Source of the DNA: Beijerinckiaceae bacterium
GTDB taxonomy: Bacteria; Pseudomonadota; Alphaproteobacteria; Rhizobiales; Beijerinckiaceae
DNA length: 39,727 nucleotides
NCBI GenBank assembly: GCA_030684835.1
Contig: JAUXWZ010000028.1
Coordinates: 1 to 39,727, forward strand
Direction: 5' to 3'
Shown in pieces: positions 1 to 7,021 of this stretch. The position numbers were made by a program, and so were the translations under genes. Numbering within the stretch: position 1 is the first letter of the stretch; every line of letters starts with the position of its first letter. Under the pieces are notes generated by a model. The model saw only the letters and a program-made list of their open reading frames with translations, was not told the origin of the DNA and made no database searches.

Positions 1-61
1 CGCCTGGAACAAACGTGGGGTCGTTTGATTTTCGGTATGTCGTGTCTGTCTGAGCAAGCTC

Positions 62-541
62 ATGAGCATCAACGAATATAGAGACGCCGGTCCGGAATTT
101 TTACCTGAGAAGTTTTTCAACGGACAACTTGAAGGCTGGGCTGTTCTTGAAAGCGTGACCGGGCGTTTGCAGAAACGCGCCACGATCAAAGCAGAGGGTG
201 CGTGGGACGACAAAGCGCAGACGGTGCATTTCACGGAAACGTATCGTTTTGACGATGGACATGAGGATACGCTGCGCTGGTCAATCCGAAAACTCGGACC
301 CGGTCTCTATAGCGGCTCCGAGCCGCGTCTCGAGGGTGAGGCAAAGGGCGAGCAGGCTGGCTTCGCATACAATTGGAAGTACACGCGCGACACGCCACAG
401 GCCAACGGCTCATCAACCAAGCTCAATTTTGACGATTGGTTTTATCTCATTGAAGATCGGGCATGCATTGTGCGCGGATCTGCTGGAAGACTCGGCCTGC
501 CATTCGCAACCGCTCACGTGACTTATCTCAAAACTTCCTAG
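62..541 (+). CDS. DUF3833 family protein
   Basis: This 159-residue protein matches the pattern of the DUF3833 family as I know it: an early FFNGQLEGW stretch (about residues 19-27), a central acidic YRFDDGHEDTLRW segment (about 62-74), and a late FDDWFYLIED segment (about 123-132). DUF3833 members are thought to form small lipocalin-like beta barrels; no biochemical function is established. Most relatives carry a lipoprotein or secretory leader, but none is visible here, since the frame begins with the polar MSINEYRD. The gene lies 60 bp ahead of the molybdenum hydroxylase operon on the same strand, so co-transcription is possible. Family call fairly sure, function unknown. Confidence 0.75.
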   Translation: MSINEYRDAGPEFLPEKFFNGQLEGWAVLESVTGRLQKRATIKAEGAWDDKAQTVHFTETYRFDDGHEDTLRWSIRKLGPGLYSGSEPRLEGEAKGEQAGFAYNWKYTRDTPQANGSSTKLNFDDWFYLIEDRACIVRGSAGRLGLPFATAHVTYLKTS

Positions 542-600
542 TTTTATCATCAAACACGTCGACTGAATCGCGTTCCCCTGCTTACGTTGAGGCTGCGGCA

Positions 601-1119
601 ATGGTTTCTCACGTCCCTGTTCAGTTTGAAGTCAACGGTGAGGTTCGTGAACTCTTTCTTGATGCCCGTGTGACCTTGCTGGATGTGCTTCGTGAGCATC
701 TTCATCTCACGGGATCCAAGAAAGGCTGTGATCATGGCCAATGCGGCGCCTGTACGGTGCTCGTTGACGGGATGCGGATCAATTCGTGCTTGTCGCTTGC
801 AGTTATGCATGAAGGAGACAAGATAACCACCATTGAAGGGCTCGGCGCGCCGGATCACTTACATCCAATTCAAGCAGCCTTCGTCAAGCATGACGCCTAT
901 CAATGCGGCTATTGCACGCCAGGTCAAATATGTTCGGCGGTCGCAATGCTAGATGAAATTAAGCGCGGAGCGCCAAGTTACGTTTCGGAGGATCTGACTG
1001 CCGACCCCACGATGACCAAACTTGCGATGCGCGAGCGGATGAGCGGCAATATATGCCGGTGCGGGGCGTACTCGAATATCGTTGACGCGATAGCCGAAAT
1101 TGCGGGTGAAAGCGAATGA
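601..1119 (+). CDS. Molybdenum hydroxylase, 2Fe-2S subunit (YagT/PaoA-like)
   Basis: Electron-transfer subunit of a xanthine dehydrogenase-family enzyme, moving electrons from the molybdenum centre to FAD through two 2Fe-2S clusters. From the ATG at 601 it has 172 residues. The plant-type cluster cysteines are C43, C48, C51 and C63 (CDHGQCGAC, then SC), and the helical cluster uses C102, C105 (CGYC), C152 and C154 (CRC). The frame is open back to 463, but those codons look non-coding, so I chose 601. E. coli PaoA has a Tat leader and acts in the periplasm; no twin-arginine leader is visible here, so this enzyme is probably cytoplasmic. It overlaps the FAD subunit by 4 bases (ATGA). Confidence 0.92.
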   Translation: MVSHVPVQFEVNGEVRELFLDARVTLLDVLREHLHLTGSKKGCDHGQCGACTVLVDGMRINSCLSLAVMHEGDKITTIEGLGAPDHLHPIQAAFVKHDAYQCGYCTPGQICSAVAMLDEIKRGAPSYVSEDLTADPTMTKLAMRERMSGNICRCGAYSNIVDAIAEIAGESE

Positions 1120-2075
1120 GGGAGTTTGCTTACGAGCGCGTCGCGTCACTCCAGGACGCAGCCGCGAAGGCGGCGTCGACCCCAGGTGCGAAGTTCATCG
1201 CTGGGGGCACAAATCTCGTTGATCTGATGAAGCTCGAAATTGAAACTCCGACGCATCTGATAGACCTCAATCGGCTTGGCCTTGACAAGATTGAGGAGAC
1301 GGACGATGGCGGCCTGCGTATTGGCGCAATGGTCAGCAACACTGATCTGGCGGCAGATCTTCGAGTGAGAAAGGATTATGGGGCTCTAAGCCGCGCGCTT
1401 TTGGCGGGGGCAAGTGGCCAGCTCCGCAACAAGGCGTCGACTGGCGGCAACTTACTCCAGCGCACGCGCTGTCCTTATTTTTATGACACTAATCAGCCCT
1501 GCAATAAGCGTGTACCGAAATCGGGTTGCGCGGCGATTGGCGGCTATTCCCGTCAACTTGCGATAATTGGGTCGAGCGATAGTTGCATCGCAACGCACCC
1601 ATCTGACATGGCTGTGGCTCTTCGCGTGCTCGACGCAGTGGTCGAGACAGTCAATTCGCAAGGGCGGACGCGCGCCATTCCCATCGCAGACTTTCACCGA
1701 TTGCCTGGCGATACGCCGGACAATGAGACAGCGCTTGAACCCGGTGAGCTCATCACCGCGGTGACGCTGCCGAGGCCTATTGGCGGGGTGCATCATTACG
1801 AAAAGGTGCGAGACCGCGCGTCGTACGCTTTCGCGGTCGTCTCTGTCGCGGCGGTTATTCAAAGGGACGGCACAGGTCGGGTTGCTCTGGGCGGCGTAGC
1901 GCACAAGCCTTGGCGCATAGAATCCGCCGAGGCGTTGCTGCCGAATGGAGCGAGCGCGGTCGTCGCTCAACTGCTTGCGGGTGCAAAACCCGCGCGCGAC
2001 AACGCGTTCAAGCTGCTGCTTGTCGAGCGGACCTTGGCGGCGGTGATTGCACAAGCGAGGGCCCATGAAGTTTGA
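1116..2075 (+). CDS. Molybdenum hydroxylase, FAD-binding subunit (YagS/PaoB-like)
   Basis: FAD subunit (319 residues; E. coli PaoB is about 318). The N-terminal FAD domain shows the [11 protein letters not shown] pyrophosphate loop (about residues 30-40) and [14 protein letters not shown] (about 109-122). After it comes an insertion with four cysteines (RCPYF, PCNKR, SGCAA, SDSC, about 119-154) followed by ATHPSDMA. In PaoB and 4-hydroxybenzoyl-CoA reductase such an insertion binds a 4Fe-4S cluster, so an extra cluster is likely here. The C-terminal CO-dehydrogenase flavoprotein domain follows ([13 protein letters not shown]). It starts inside the end of the 2Fe-2S gene and overlaps the large-subunit gene by 11 bases, consistent with translational coupling. 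The physiological substrate, perhaps an aldehyde or N-heterocycle, cannot be read from the sequence. Confidence 0.92.
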   Translation: MREFAYERVASLQDAAAKAASTPGAKFIAGGTNLVDLMKLEIETPTHLIDLNRLGLDKIEETDDGGLRIGAMVSNTDLAADLRVRKDYGALSRALLAGASGQLRNKASTGGNLLQRTRCPYFYDTNQPCNKRVPKSGCAAIGGYSRQLAIIGSSDSCIATHPSDMAVALRVLDAVVETVNSQGRTRAIPIADFHRLPGDTPDNETALEPGELITAVTLPRPIGGVHHYEKVRDRASYAFAVVSVAAVIQRDGTGRVALGGVAHKPWRIESAEALLPNGASAVVAQLLAGAKPARDNAFKLLLVERTLAAVIAQARAHEV

Positions 2076-4284
2076 TACGCCCGCAGGCCATAATCCGATT
2101 GATCGCATGGCCGTCGTTGGCCATCCGCATGACCGCATCGAGGGTCCGCTCAAGACGACAGGTGCGGCGGCCTATGCCGCTGAGCATCATCACGAGGTGG
2201 AGAACTCGGCGTACGGCTACATAATTGGCTCTGCTATCGCAAAGGGACATATTGCATCACTGGATCTTTCAGCGGCCCGTAGTGCGCCCGGCGTGCTTGC
2301 AATCGTGACTGCGCAGGAAGCGGGTAAACTTGGGAAGAGCAAGCATAATACCGTAAAGCTTCTGGGCGGGCCGCAGATCGATCATTATCATCAGGCGATT
2401 GCGGTCGTTGTTGCGGAGACGTTCGAGCAAGCCAGGGCTGCCGCCAACCTGGTTCTCGTCGAATATACCTGCGAAACGGGCAGCTATGACCTTGCAGAGG
2501 CGCTCAAGTCCGCTCCGTATGTCGACAGCGACGGCAAGCAGGGGAAAGGGGCGCCGTCCGTCTGTCGCTTCGGCGATTTTGAAGCAGCCTTTGACGCCGC
2601 GCCGGTGAAACTCGACGCGATCTACACGACGCCCGACCAAAGCCACATGATGATGGAGCCCTTCGCCACCATCGCACTGTGGCGCGGCGACGAACTTATG
2701 GTCTGGACGGCAACGCAGATGATTGACTGGGGCCGGACTGATCTCGCGAAGACGCTGAACATCCCCCAGCAAAAAGTTCGCCTTATCTCACCCTACGTGG
2801 GCGGCGGCTTTGGTGGAAAACTATTCTTGCGCGCCGATGCAGTGATGGCTGCCCTTGGCGCGCGAGCTGTCAAGCGTCCCGTCAAAATCGCCATGCCCCG
2901 CCCACTCATTCCCAACAATTCAACGCACCGCCCAGCGACCATTCAACGTATCCGTATTGGGGCCAATCGCGATGGCGCAATCACGGCTATGGCGCATGAA
3001 AGTGGGTCGGGGGATCAGCCGGATGGAGAGCCTGAACTAGCGGTCAACCAGAGCAAGCTGCTTTATGCTGGAGCCAACCGGCTAACTTCAATGCGCCTCG
3101 CCGTGTTGGACTTACCAGAGGGTAATGCAATGCGGGCGCCGGGCGAGGCCCCGGGGATGATGGCGCTAGAAATCGCGATCGATGAGATGGCCGAAAAGCT
3201 TGGAATGGACCCCATTCTCTTTCGCGTGAAAAACGACACGCCGGTTGATCCGCATGAGCCTCAACGACGCTTCTCGCAACGGAATCTTGTCCGCTGTCTG
3301 GAGGAGGGCGCCGAGCGTTTCGATTGGCGCAAGCGCAATCCGCAGCCTGGGCAAACGCGGGACGGTCGATGGCTAATCGGTTTAGGCATGGCTGCGGCGT
3401 TCCGCAATAGTATGCTGATTTCGTCTGGCGCCCGTGTTCGATTGAAACCCGATGGTTTGATAATTGTCGAAACAGATATGACCGACATCGGCACGGGAAG
3501 CTACACGATCATTGCACAGACCGCGGTCGAAATGATGGGCGTCCCATTGACGCAGGTGCAGGTGAAACTAGCGGATTCCAATTTTCCGGTTTCGTCAGGG
3601 TCGGGTGGGCAATTTGGCGCCGCAAGCTCGACATCCGGCGTCTATGCGGCCTGCGTCAAGCTGCGCGAGTCTGTTGCGCAGAGGCTCGGTTTCAATGTGT
3701 ACGATACGACGTTTGCTGATGGAATGGTGACAAGTGGTAACCGCTCCGCTGCCCTGATCGACGCGGCTCGCGCGGGAGAGTTGTCCGAAGAAGACGCGAT
3801 CGAGCCTGGCGACTTGGAGGAAACTTATCAGATATCTACATTCGGCAGCCACTTTGTGGAGGTTGGCGTTGATGCTTACACCGGCGTGGTGCGGGTGCGC
3901 CGCATGCTCGCGGTGTGCGATGCCGGGCGCATTCTTAATCCGAAATCCGCGCGGAGCCAGGTGATTGGCGCCATGACAATGGGCGTGGGCGGCGCATTGA
4001 TGGAGGACTTGGTTGTCGATAAGCGCCGCGGCTTCTTCGTCAATCATGATCTGGCAGGTTACGAAGTCCCGGTTCATCTCGATATCCCGCATCAGGAGGT
4101 AGTTTTCCTGGACGGCGCGGATGACAAGGCGAATCCGATGAAGGCCAAGGGAATCGGAGAGCTTGGCATTTGCGGGGTTGGCGCAGCAGTTGCGAACGCT
4201 GTTTACAATGCAACTGGCGTGCGCGTTCGTGACTATCCGATAACTCTCGACAAGCATCTGGACGGCCTGCCTGCGTTGATTTGA
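2065..4284 (+). CDS. Molybdenum hydroxylase, molybdopterin-binding subunit (YagR/PaoC-like)
   Basis: Catalytic subunit of 739 residues from the ATG at 2065, which has GAGG at 2057-2060; the frame extends upstream to 2047 without a better start. Visible signatures are YVGGGFGGK (about residues 245-253), [14 protein letters not shown] near 355-370, [14 protein letters not shown] near 512-525, and the C-terminal [19 protein letters not shown], which contains the catalytic glutamate of the xanthine oxidase family (GIGELG). Length and the GEAPG variant fit the YagR/PaoC branch of aldehyde oxidoreductases. Maturation normally needs a PaoD/XdhC-type Mo-cofactor insertion chaperone; none is encoded in this window. 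The operon ends here. Confidence 0.92.
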   Translation: MKFDTPAGHNPIDRMAVVGHPHDRIEGPLKTTGAAAYAAEHHHEVENSAYGYIIGSAIAKGHIASLDLSAARSAPGVLAIVTAQEAGKLGKSKHNTVKLLGGPQIDHYHQAIAVVVAETFEQARAAANLVLVEYTCETGSYDLAEALKSAPYVDSDGKQGKGAPSVCRFGDFEAAFDAAPVKLDAIYTTPDQSHMMMEPFATIALWRGDELMVWTATQMIDWGRTDLAKTLNIPQQKVRLISPYVGGGFGGKLFLRADAVMAALGARAVKRPVKIAMPRPLIPNNSTHRPATIQRIRIGANRDGAITAMAHESGSGDQPDGEPELAVNQSKLLYAGANRLTSMRLAVLDLPEGNAMRAPGEAPGMMALEIAIDEMAEKLGMDPILFRVKNDTPVDPHEPQRRFSQRNLVRCLEEGAERFDWRKRNPQPGQTRDGRWLIGLGMAAAFRNSMLISSGARVRLKPDGLIIVETDMTDIGTGSYTIIAQTAVEMMGVPLTQVQVKLADSNFPVSSGSGGQFGAASSTSGVYAACVKLRESVAQRLGFNVYDTTFADGMVTSGNRSAALIDAARAGELSEEDAIEPGDLEETYQISTFGSHFVEVGVDAYTGVVRVRRMLAVCDAGRILNPKSARSQVIGAMTMGVGGALMEDLVVDKRRGFFVNHDLAGYEVPVHLDIPHQEVVFLDGADDKANPMKAKGIGELGICGVGAAVANAVYNATGVRVRDYPITLDKHLDGLPALI

Positions 4285-4398
4285 GGACCGCGGGGGGTGA
4301 TTTCCGCTGCATCGCTTTCGACGGAGCCGTAAAAACCCTTGGGTCTGTCTCCGTAATAACCGCAATCTTGCTTCCGCCTGACGCCGCTCGGAACCATC

Positions 4399-4668
4399 GT
4401 GCCTGTTAGGCATTTGCTTTTTGTCTTGGGCGGGAGTGTTGCCGGTGGAAGCTTCGGTTTTGTCGCGCTCGCGCTCGCCCTCAAGATGTCGCTTCGTGTC
4501 GGCCACGCCTGAATGGTTTAGGCCGAGATACGCGACGCAGTTGGATGCGCGACACGGCTATCGCGAATATCTCGGTTGCGGCGCTTTGACCAATCTTGCG
4601 CGCGCAAACGGGGGGCACGCGAGCGGCGCGCCGCGTCTACGCAAACAATTTCAGCAGAGGCAAGACGG
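4399..4668 (+). pseudogene. Decayed membrane-anchored cytochrome c (remnant)
   Basis: The 384 bp between the molybdenum hydroxylase operon and ctaG hold no intact gene. One frame from a GTG at 4399 reads VPVRHLLFVLGGSV and continues as a hydrophobic stretch to a stop at 4510-4512, like a short membrane anchor. The next frame then reads DARHGYREYLGCGAL, ARANGGHASGAPRL and on to a stop at 4670-4672. I read this as a worn copy of the class I cytochrome c segment usually written GR..I..YGCGACH.IPG..GANG.VGPPL. Such a cytochrome commonly accompanies this oxidase cluster. The CxxCH heme motif is lost (CGALT), the frame is shifted and the C-terminal half with the axial Met is absent. This is inference from residue pattern; it could be non-coding. 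Confidence 0.38.
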
Positions 4669-5388
4669 ATGAGCGATGCTCTGCTCACATTGCCCTATTG
4701 TGGGGTGGCGCCACTTCCTGCCGACCTTTGGAGCCGCTGGAATTTAGACCCGATTGTGATCGGAGTCTTACTGGCGGCATCGCTCTACGCAACGCGACTG
4801 CCATCGCGCCGCGCAGGGTATTGGTTAGCCGCTCTCGGTGTCCTGTTCATCGCCTTCGTTTCGCCGCTGTGCGCATTAACGAGCGCGCTGTTTTCCGCGA
4901 GATCCGTGCATCATCTTCTAACGGCGACGTTTGCGGCGCCGCTTTTGGCGATGGCGATCCCGCAACGCTCTGCGGGAAATATCCTTGCGCCCCTGTTGCT
5001 CTCTAGCCTGGTCCTGTGGCTTTGGCACTGGCCGCCCGTTTATGCGGCGACCTTTGAGAGCCATGGATTCTACTGGGCGCTGCAGCTCAGCCTGCTTGGG
5101 ACTTTCGTGTGGTTTTGGCGTGAGGCCCTGGCTCCGGCCGCAGAACCAGCAGCATCGCTCTTAGCAATAGGCGCCAGCGCCGGCCAGATGGGCCTCCTCG
5201 CCGCCTTACTGACGCTGGCTCCGCGCCCACTTTACGAAGCTCACGCGTTGGCGCCGCTCAATTATGGGCTTGATGCGTTGCGGGATCAGCAGATAGCGGG
5301 GCTGTTCATGTGGGCTCCGGCTTTCTTCATCTATGCGGCCTTCGCCATTGCTGCAGGCAGACGTCTCAATCTTGGCGCCGGCGCATGA
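4669..5388 (+). CDS. ctaG: Cytochrome c oxidase assembly protein, caa3-type CtaG family
   Basis: Multi-pass membrane protein of 239 residues from the ATG at 4669 (AGAGG at 4656-4660). It belongs to the Bacillus-type CtaG (Caa3_CtaG) family, which is unrelated to Cox11 and is needed for CuB-containing oxidase assembly. Family features visible are the YCGVAPLPADLWSRWNLDP opening, a run of about six or seven hydrophobic helices, HHLLTATFAAPLL (about residues 81-93), LWLWHWPPVYAAT (about 112-124) and a late SAGQMGLLAALLTLA segment. The frame is open upstream to 4576 but carries the cytochrome c remnant region instead. It overlaps the next gene by 4 bases (ATGA), so the two are probably translated together. 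Confidence 0.85.
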   Translation: MSDALLTLPYCGVAPLPADLWSRWNLDPIVIGVLLAASLYATRLPSRRAGYWLAALGVLFIAFVSPLCALTSALFSARSVHHLLTATFAAPLLAMAIPQRSAGNILAPLLLSSLVLWLWHWPPVYAATFESHGFYWALQLSLLGTFVWFWREALAPAAEPAASLLAIGASAGQMGLLAALLTLAPRPLYEAHALAPLNYGLDALRDQQIAGLFMWAPAFFIYAAFAIAAGRRLNLGAGA

Positions 5389-5876
5389 TCTCAGCGCTCA
5401 AGTTCTTCCACATCTCCGCGCTCGCCGTCTGGTGCGCGGGCCTTCTGCTTTTGCCTGTGCTGCTGCACCGTGCCGACAATCCACTACGCGAGGGCGAAGC
5501 GGCGCGCATGCGCATGTTTTCGCACCACGCTTATAACGCAATTATAAGCCCGGCCGCCGTCATCGCGACCGTTGCCGGGGGCGTGCTGCTTTTTGCGCGA
5601 TGGGTATTCGATCCCTGGATGTTCCTCAAGCTCGCGCTAATTGGTTTTCTGGTTTTAATGCACACCTATGTTGGTCATTGCGTCACGCGACTGGGAGAGA
5701 AGGGCTATGTTCGACCCATTCTTTCTCCCACGGCGCTTTTCATCGCCGGAATTTCCATCATGTGCGCCATCCTTTTTTTGGTTCTCGCCAAGCCGCAGCT
5801 AAATGCCGACGTGATGCCGGAGTGGCTACGCACTCCGGTTGGAGGTCAGCTTTTCTTTCCGGCCGTACCTAATTGA
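5385..5876 (+). CDS. CopD/HemJ-like membrane protein of the oxidase cluster
   Basis: A 163-residue membrane protein with about four predicted helices. The opening ALKFFHISALAVWCAGLLLLP resembles the first helix of HemJ (protoporphyrinogen oxidase) and CopD-like proteins, where the helix-1 histidine is heme- or copper-related. A second conserved block is KLALIGFLVLMHTYVGHCV (about residues 84-102). Proteins of this type occur in caa3-like oxidase clusters and probably help metal or heme delivery, but no reaction is proven for this clade. The start ATG sits in the ctaG stop (ATGA). Its last 31 bases overlap the 3' end of the antisense DUF2231 gene. Confidence 0.75.
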   Translation: MISALKFFHISALAVWCAGLLLLPVLLHRADNPLREGEAARMRMFSHHAYNAIISPAAVIATVAGGVLLFARWVFDPWMFLKLALIGFLVLMHTYVGHCVTRLGEKGYVRPILSPTALFIAGISIMCAILFLVLAKPQLNADVMPEWLRTPVGGQLFFPAVPN

Positions 5877-6358
5877 TAATCGAATACGAGCTTGCCGCCA
5901 TGCCATCCTGTCATCCCAGTAAAAGCAACGCACAAAGCGGAAAGCAAAATCCCGAAAGGCAGGACAGCTTGCTCGAATCCTGTGAGTCGGAAGCCATAGT
6001 TTGCGCCGAGCATAGAGAGCAACACGACTGCGAGAACAAAATGAGTCCAGCTTGGCGGACGCGTTCGGATGCCCGGCACCAGCAACAATTCAATCGTGCC
6101 TGTGATGCCCGCGAGCAGACCGATGTAAAATCCGGCGCCAATGGCCCACAAAGCCGCGCGCGCCCAGAACGCGTCGCCAGTCCACCAGTACAGAATATCG
6201 GCGCCGAAGGTGCAGACCGCAAGCGCAATTGGAAATGCGACAAGCATGGCGTGAATGGGATGACCGGCCACGGCAATACGCGTTTCAGTGTTGTTAAAAA
6301 CGTGCTCGGCGTGAAGTGGATCGAGGTCGCTCTTGAAGTCGCCGTCAGGTTTATTCAT
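5846..6358 (-). CDS. DUF2231 membrane protein, antisense within the oxidase cluster
   Basis: A 170-residue protein with four predicted membrane helices. The family mark is AVAGHPIHAMLVAFPIALAV (about residues 29-48), with a conserved histidine pair before helix 1; similar HP motifs start most DUF2231 proteins. The closing MTGWHGGKLVFDY is also typical. Function is unknown; DUF2231 proteins often accompany cytochrome or copper genes, suggesting a redox membrane role. It is the only minus-strand gene inside the cox cluster. Its 3' end overlaps the CopD-like gene by 31 bp, and its 5' end overlaps the most plausible coxB leader region by about 48 bp, so the genes cannot be separated cleanly. Confidence 0.82.
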   Translation of the reverse strand: MNKPDGDFKSDLDPLHAEHVFNNTETRIAVAGHPIHAMLVAFPIALAVCTFGADILYWWTGDAFWARAALWAIGAGFYIGLLAGITGTIELLLVPGIRTRPPSWTHFVLAVVLLSMLGANYGFRLTGFEQAVLPFGILLSALCVAFTGMTGWHGGKLVFDYQLGTAGKKS

Positions 6359-7021
6359 CGTCCTGCTCTCCTCGGTGTGTTTATCTTGGTGAGTGGCTGC
6401 GGTGGACCACTCTCGACGCTCGATCCAGCTGGTCCGGCAGCACGCGATACGCTGACCCTGCTGATCGTATTACTCGTGTTGGCCGCAGGCTCGTTCCTCG
6501 TCATTTTCGGCCTTTTTCTTCTCGCCTTCAGGCGTAACCGCGGACGGTCCGTATCCCTGCGGCTGTTCCTTGTGTGGGGCGGTCTCGTATTTCCAATGAC
6601 CCTTCTGACCTTTGCAACTGTATATGGTTTTATTCTTGGCGAACGCATCACCGGTGCGCACGAGCGTACAGCGTTCGTGGTTGAGGCGCAGGCAGAACAG
6701 TGGCGCTGGCAGTTTACGCGCCACACGCCCGCAGGTTCCCGAACAGTCGTGGACAGGCTCGATATTCCTGCTGGACAAGCTGTTGAAGTCGCGGTCACCA
6801 GCATTGATGTGATCCATAGTTTTTGGGCGCCACGGCTTGGCGGCAAAGTGGATGCAATCCCCGGCGTCACCAATCGCATCATCATCCGCGCCGACCGACC
6901 CGGCCGATATGCCGGGGTCTGTGCAGAATTCTGCGGGATCGGTCATACCGGGATGAATTTAACCATCGTTGCTCATGATCCCGAAAGCTGGGCGGCAATC
7001 GAAAGCGGGAGCCAGCCATGA
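6311..7021 (+). CDS. coxB: Cytochrome c oxidase subunit II (CuA), lipoprotein
   Basis: Subunit II accepts electrons from cytochrome c at the binuclear CuA centre. All CuA ligands are visible: the His in IHSFWAPRLGGK, then CAEFCGIGHTGM with two Cys, His and Met near the C-terminus. Two helices (LTLLIVLLVLAAGSFLVIFG and LFLVWGGLVFPMTLL) precede the cupredoxin domain. FILVSGC is a lipobox, so the protein is probably a lipoprotein. The start is unsettled: no ATG lies near. GTG at 6311 gives a 29-residue leader and is my choice; GTG at 6302 is similar, and GTG at 6377 would leave only seven residues before the Cys. There is no fused cytochrome c domain. The stop overlaps coxA (ATGA). Confidence 0.85.
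   Translation: MKWIEVALEVAVRFIHRPALLGVFILVSGCGGPLSTLDPAGPAARDTLTLLIVLLVLAAGSFLVIFGLFLLAFRRNRGRSVSLRLFLVWGGLVFPMTLLTFATVYGFILGERITGAHERTAFVVEAQAEQWRWQFTRHTPAGSRTVVDRLDIPAGQAVEVAVTSIDVIHSFWAPRLGGKVDAIPGVTNRIIIRADRPGRYAGVCAEFCGIGHTGMNLTIVAHDPESWAAIESGSQP

Noticed and set aside
1452-2153. Minus-strand open frame opposite the FAD subunit
   Set aside because: Shadow of a well-supported plus-strand gene; Arg-rich with no motif.
3595-4506. Minus-strand open frame (303 codons) opposite the Mo-cofactor subunit end
   Set aside because: It mirrors the strongly coding plus strand and continues into a non-coding gap; no recognisable motif.
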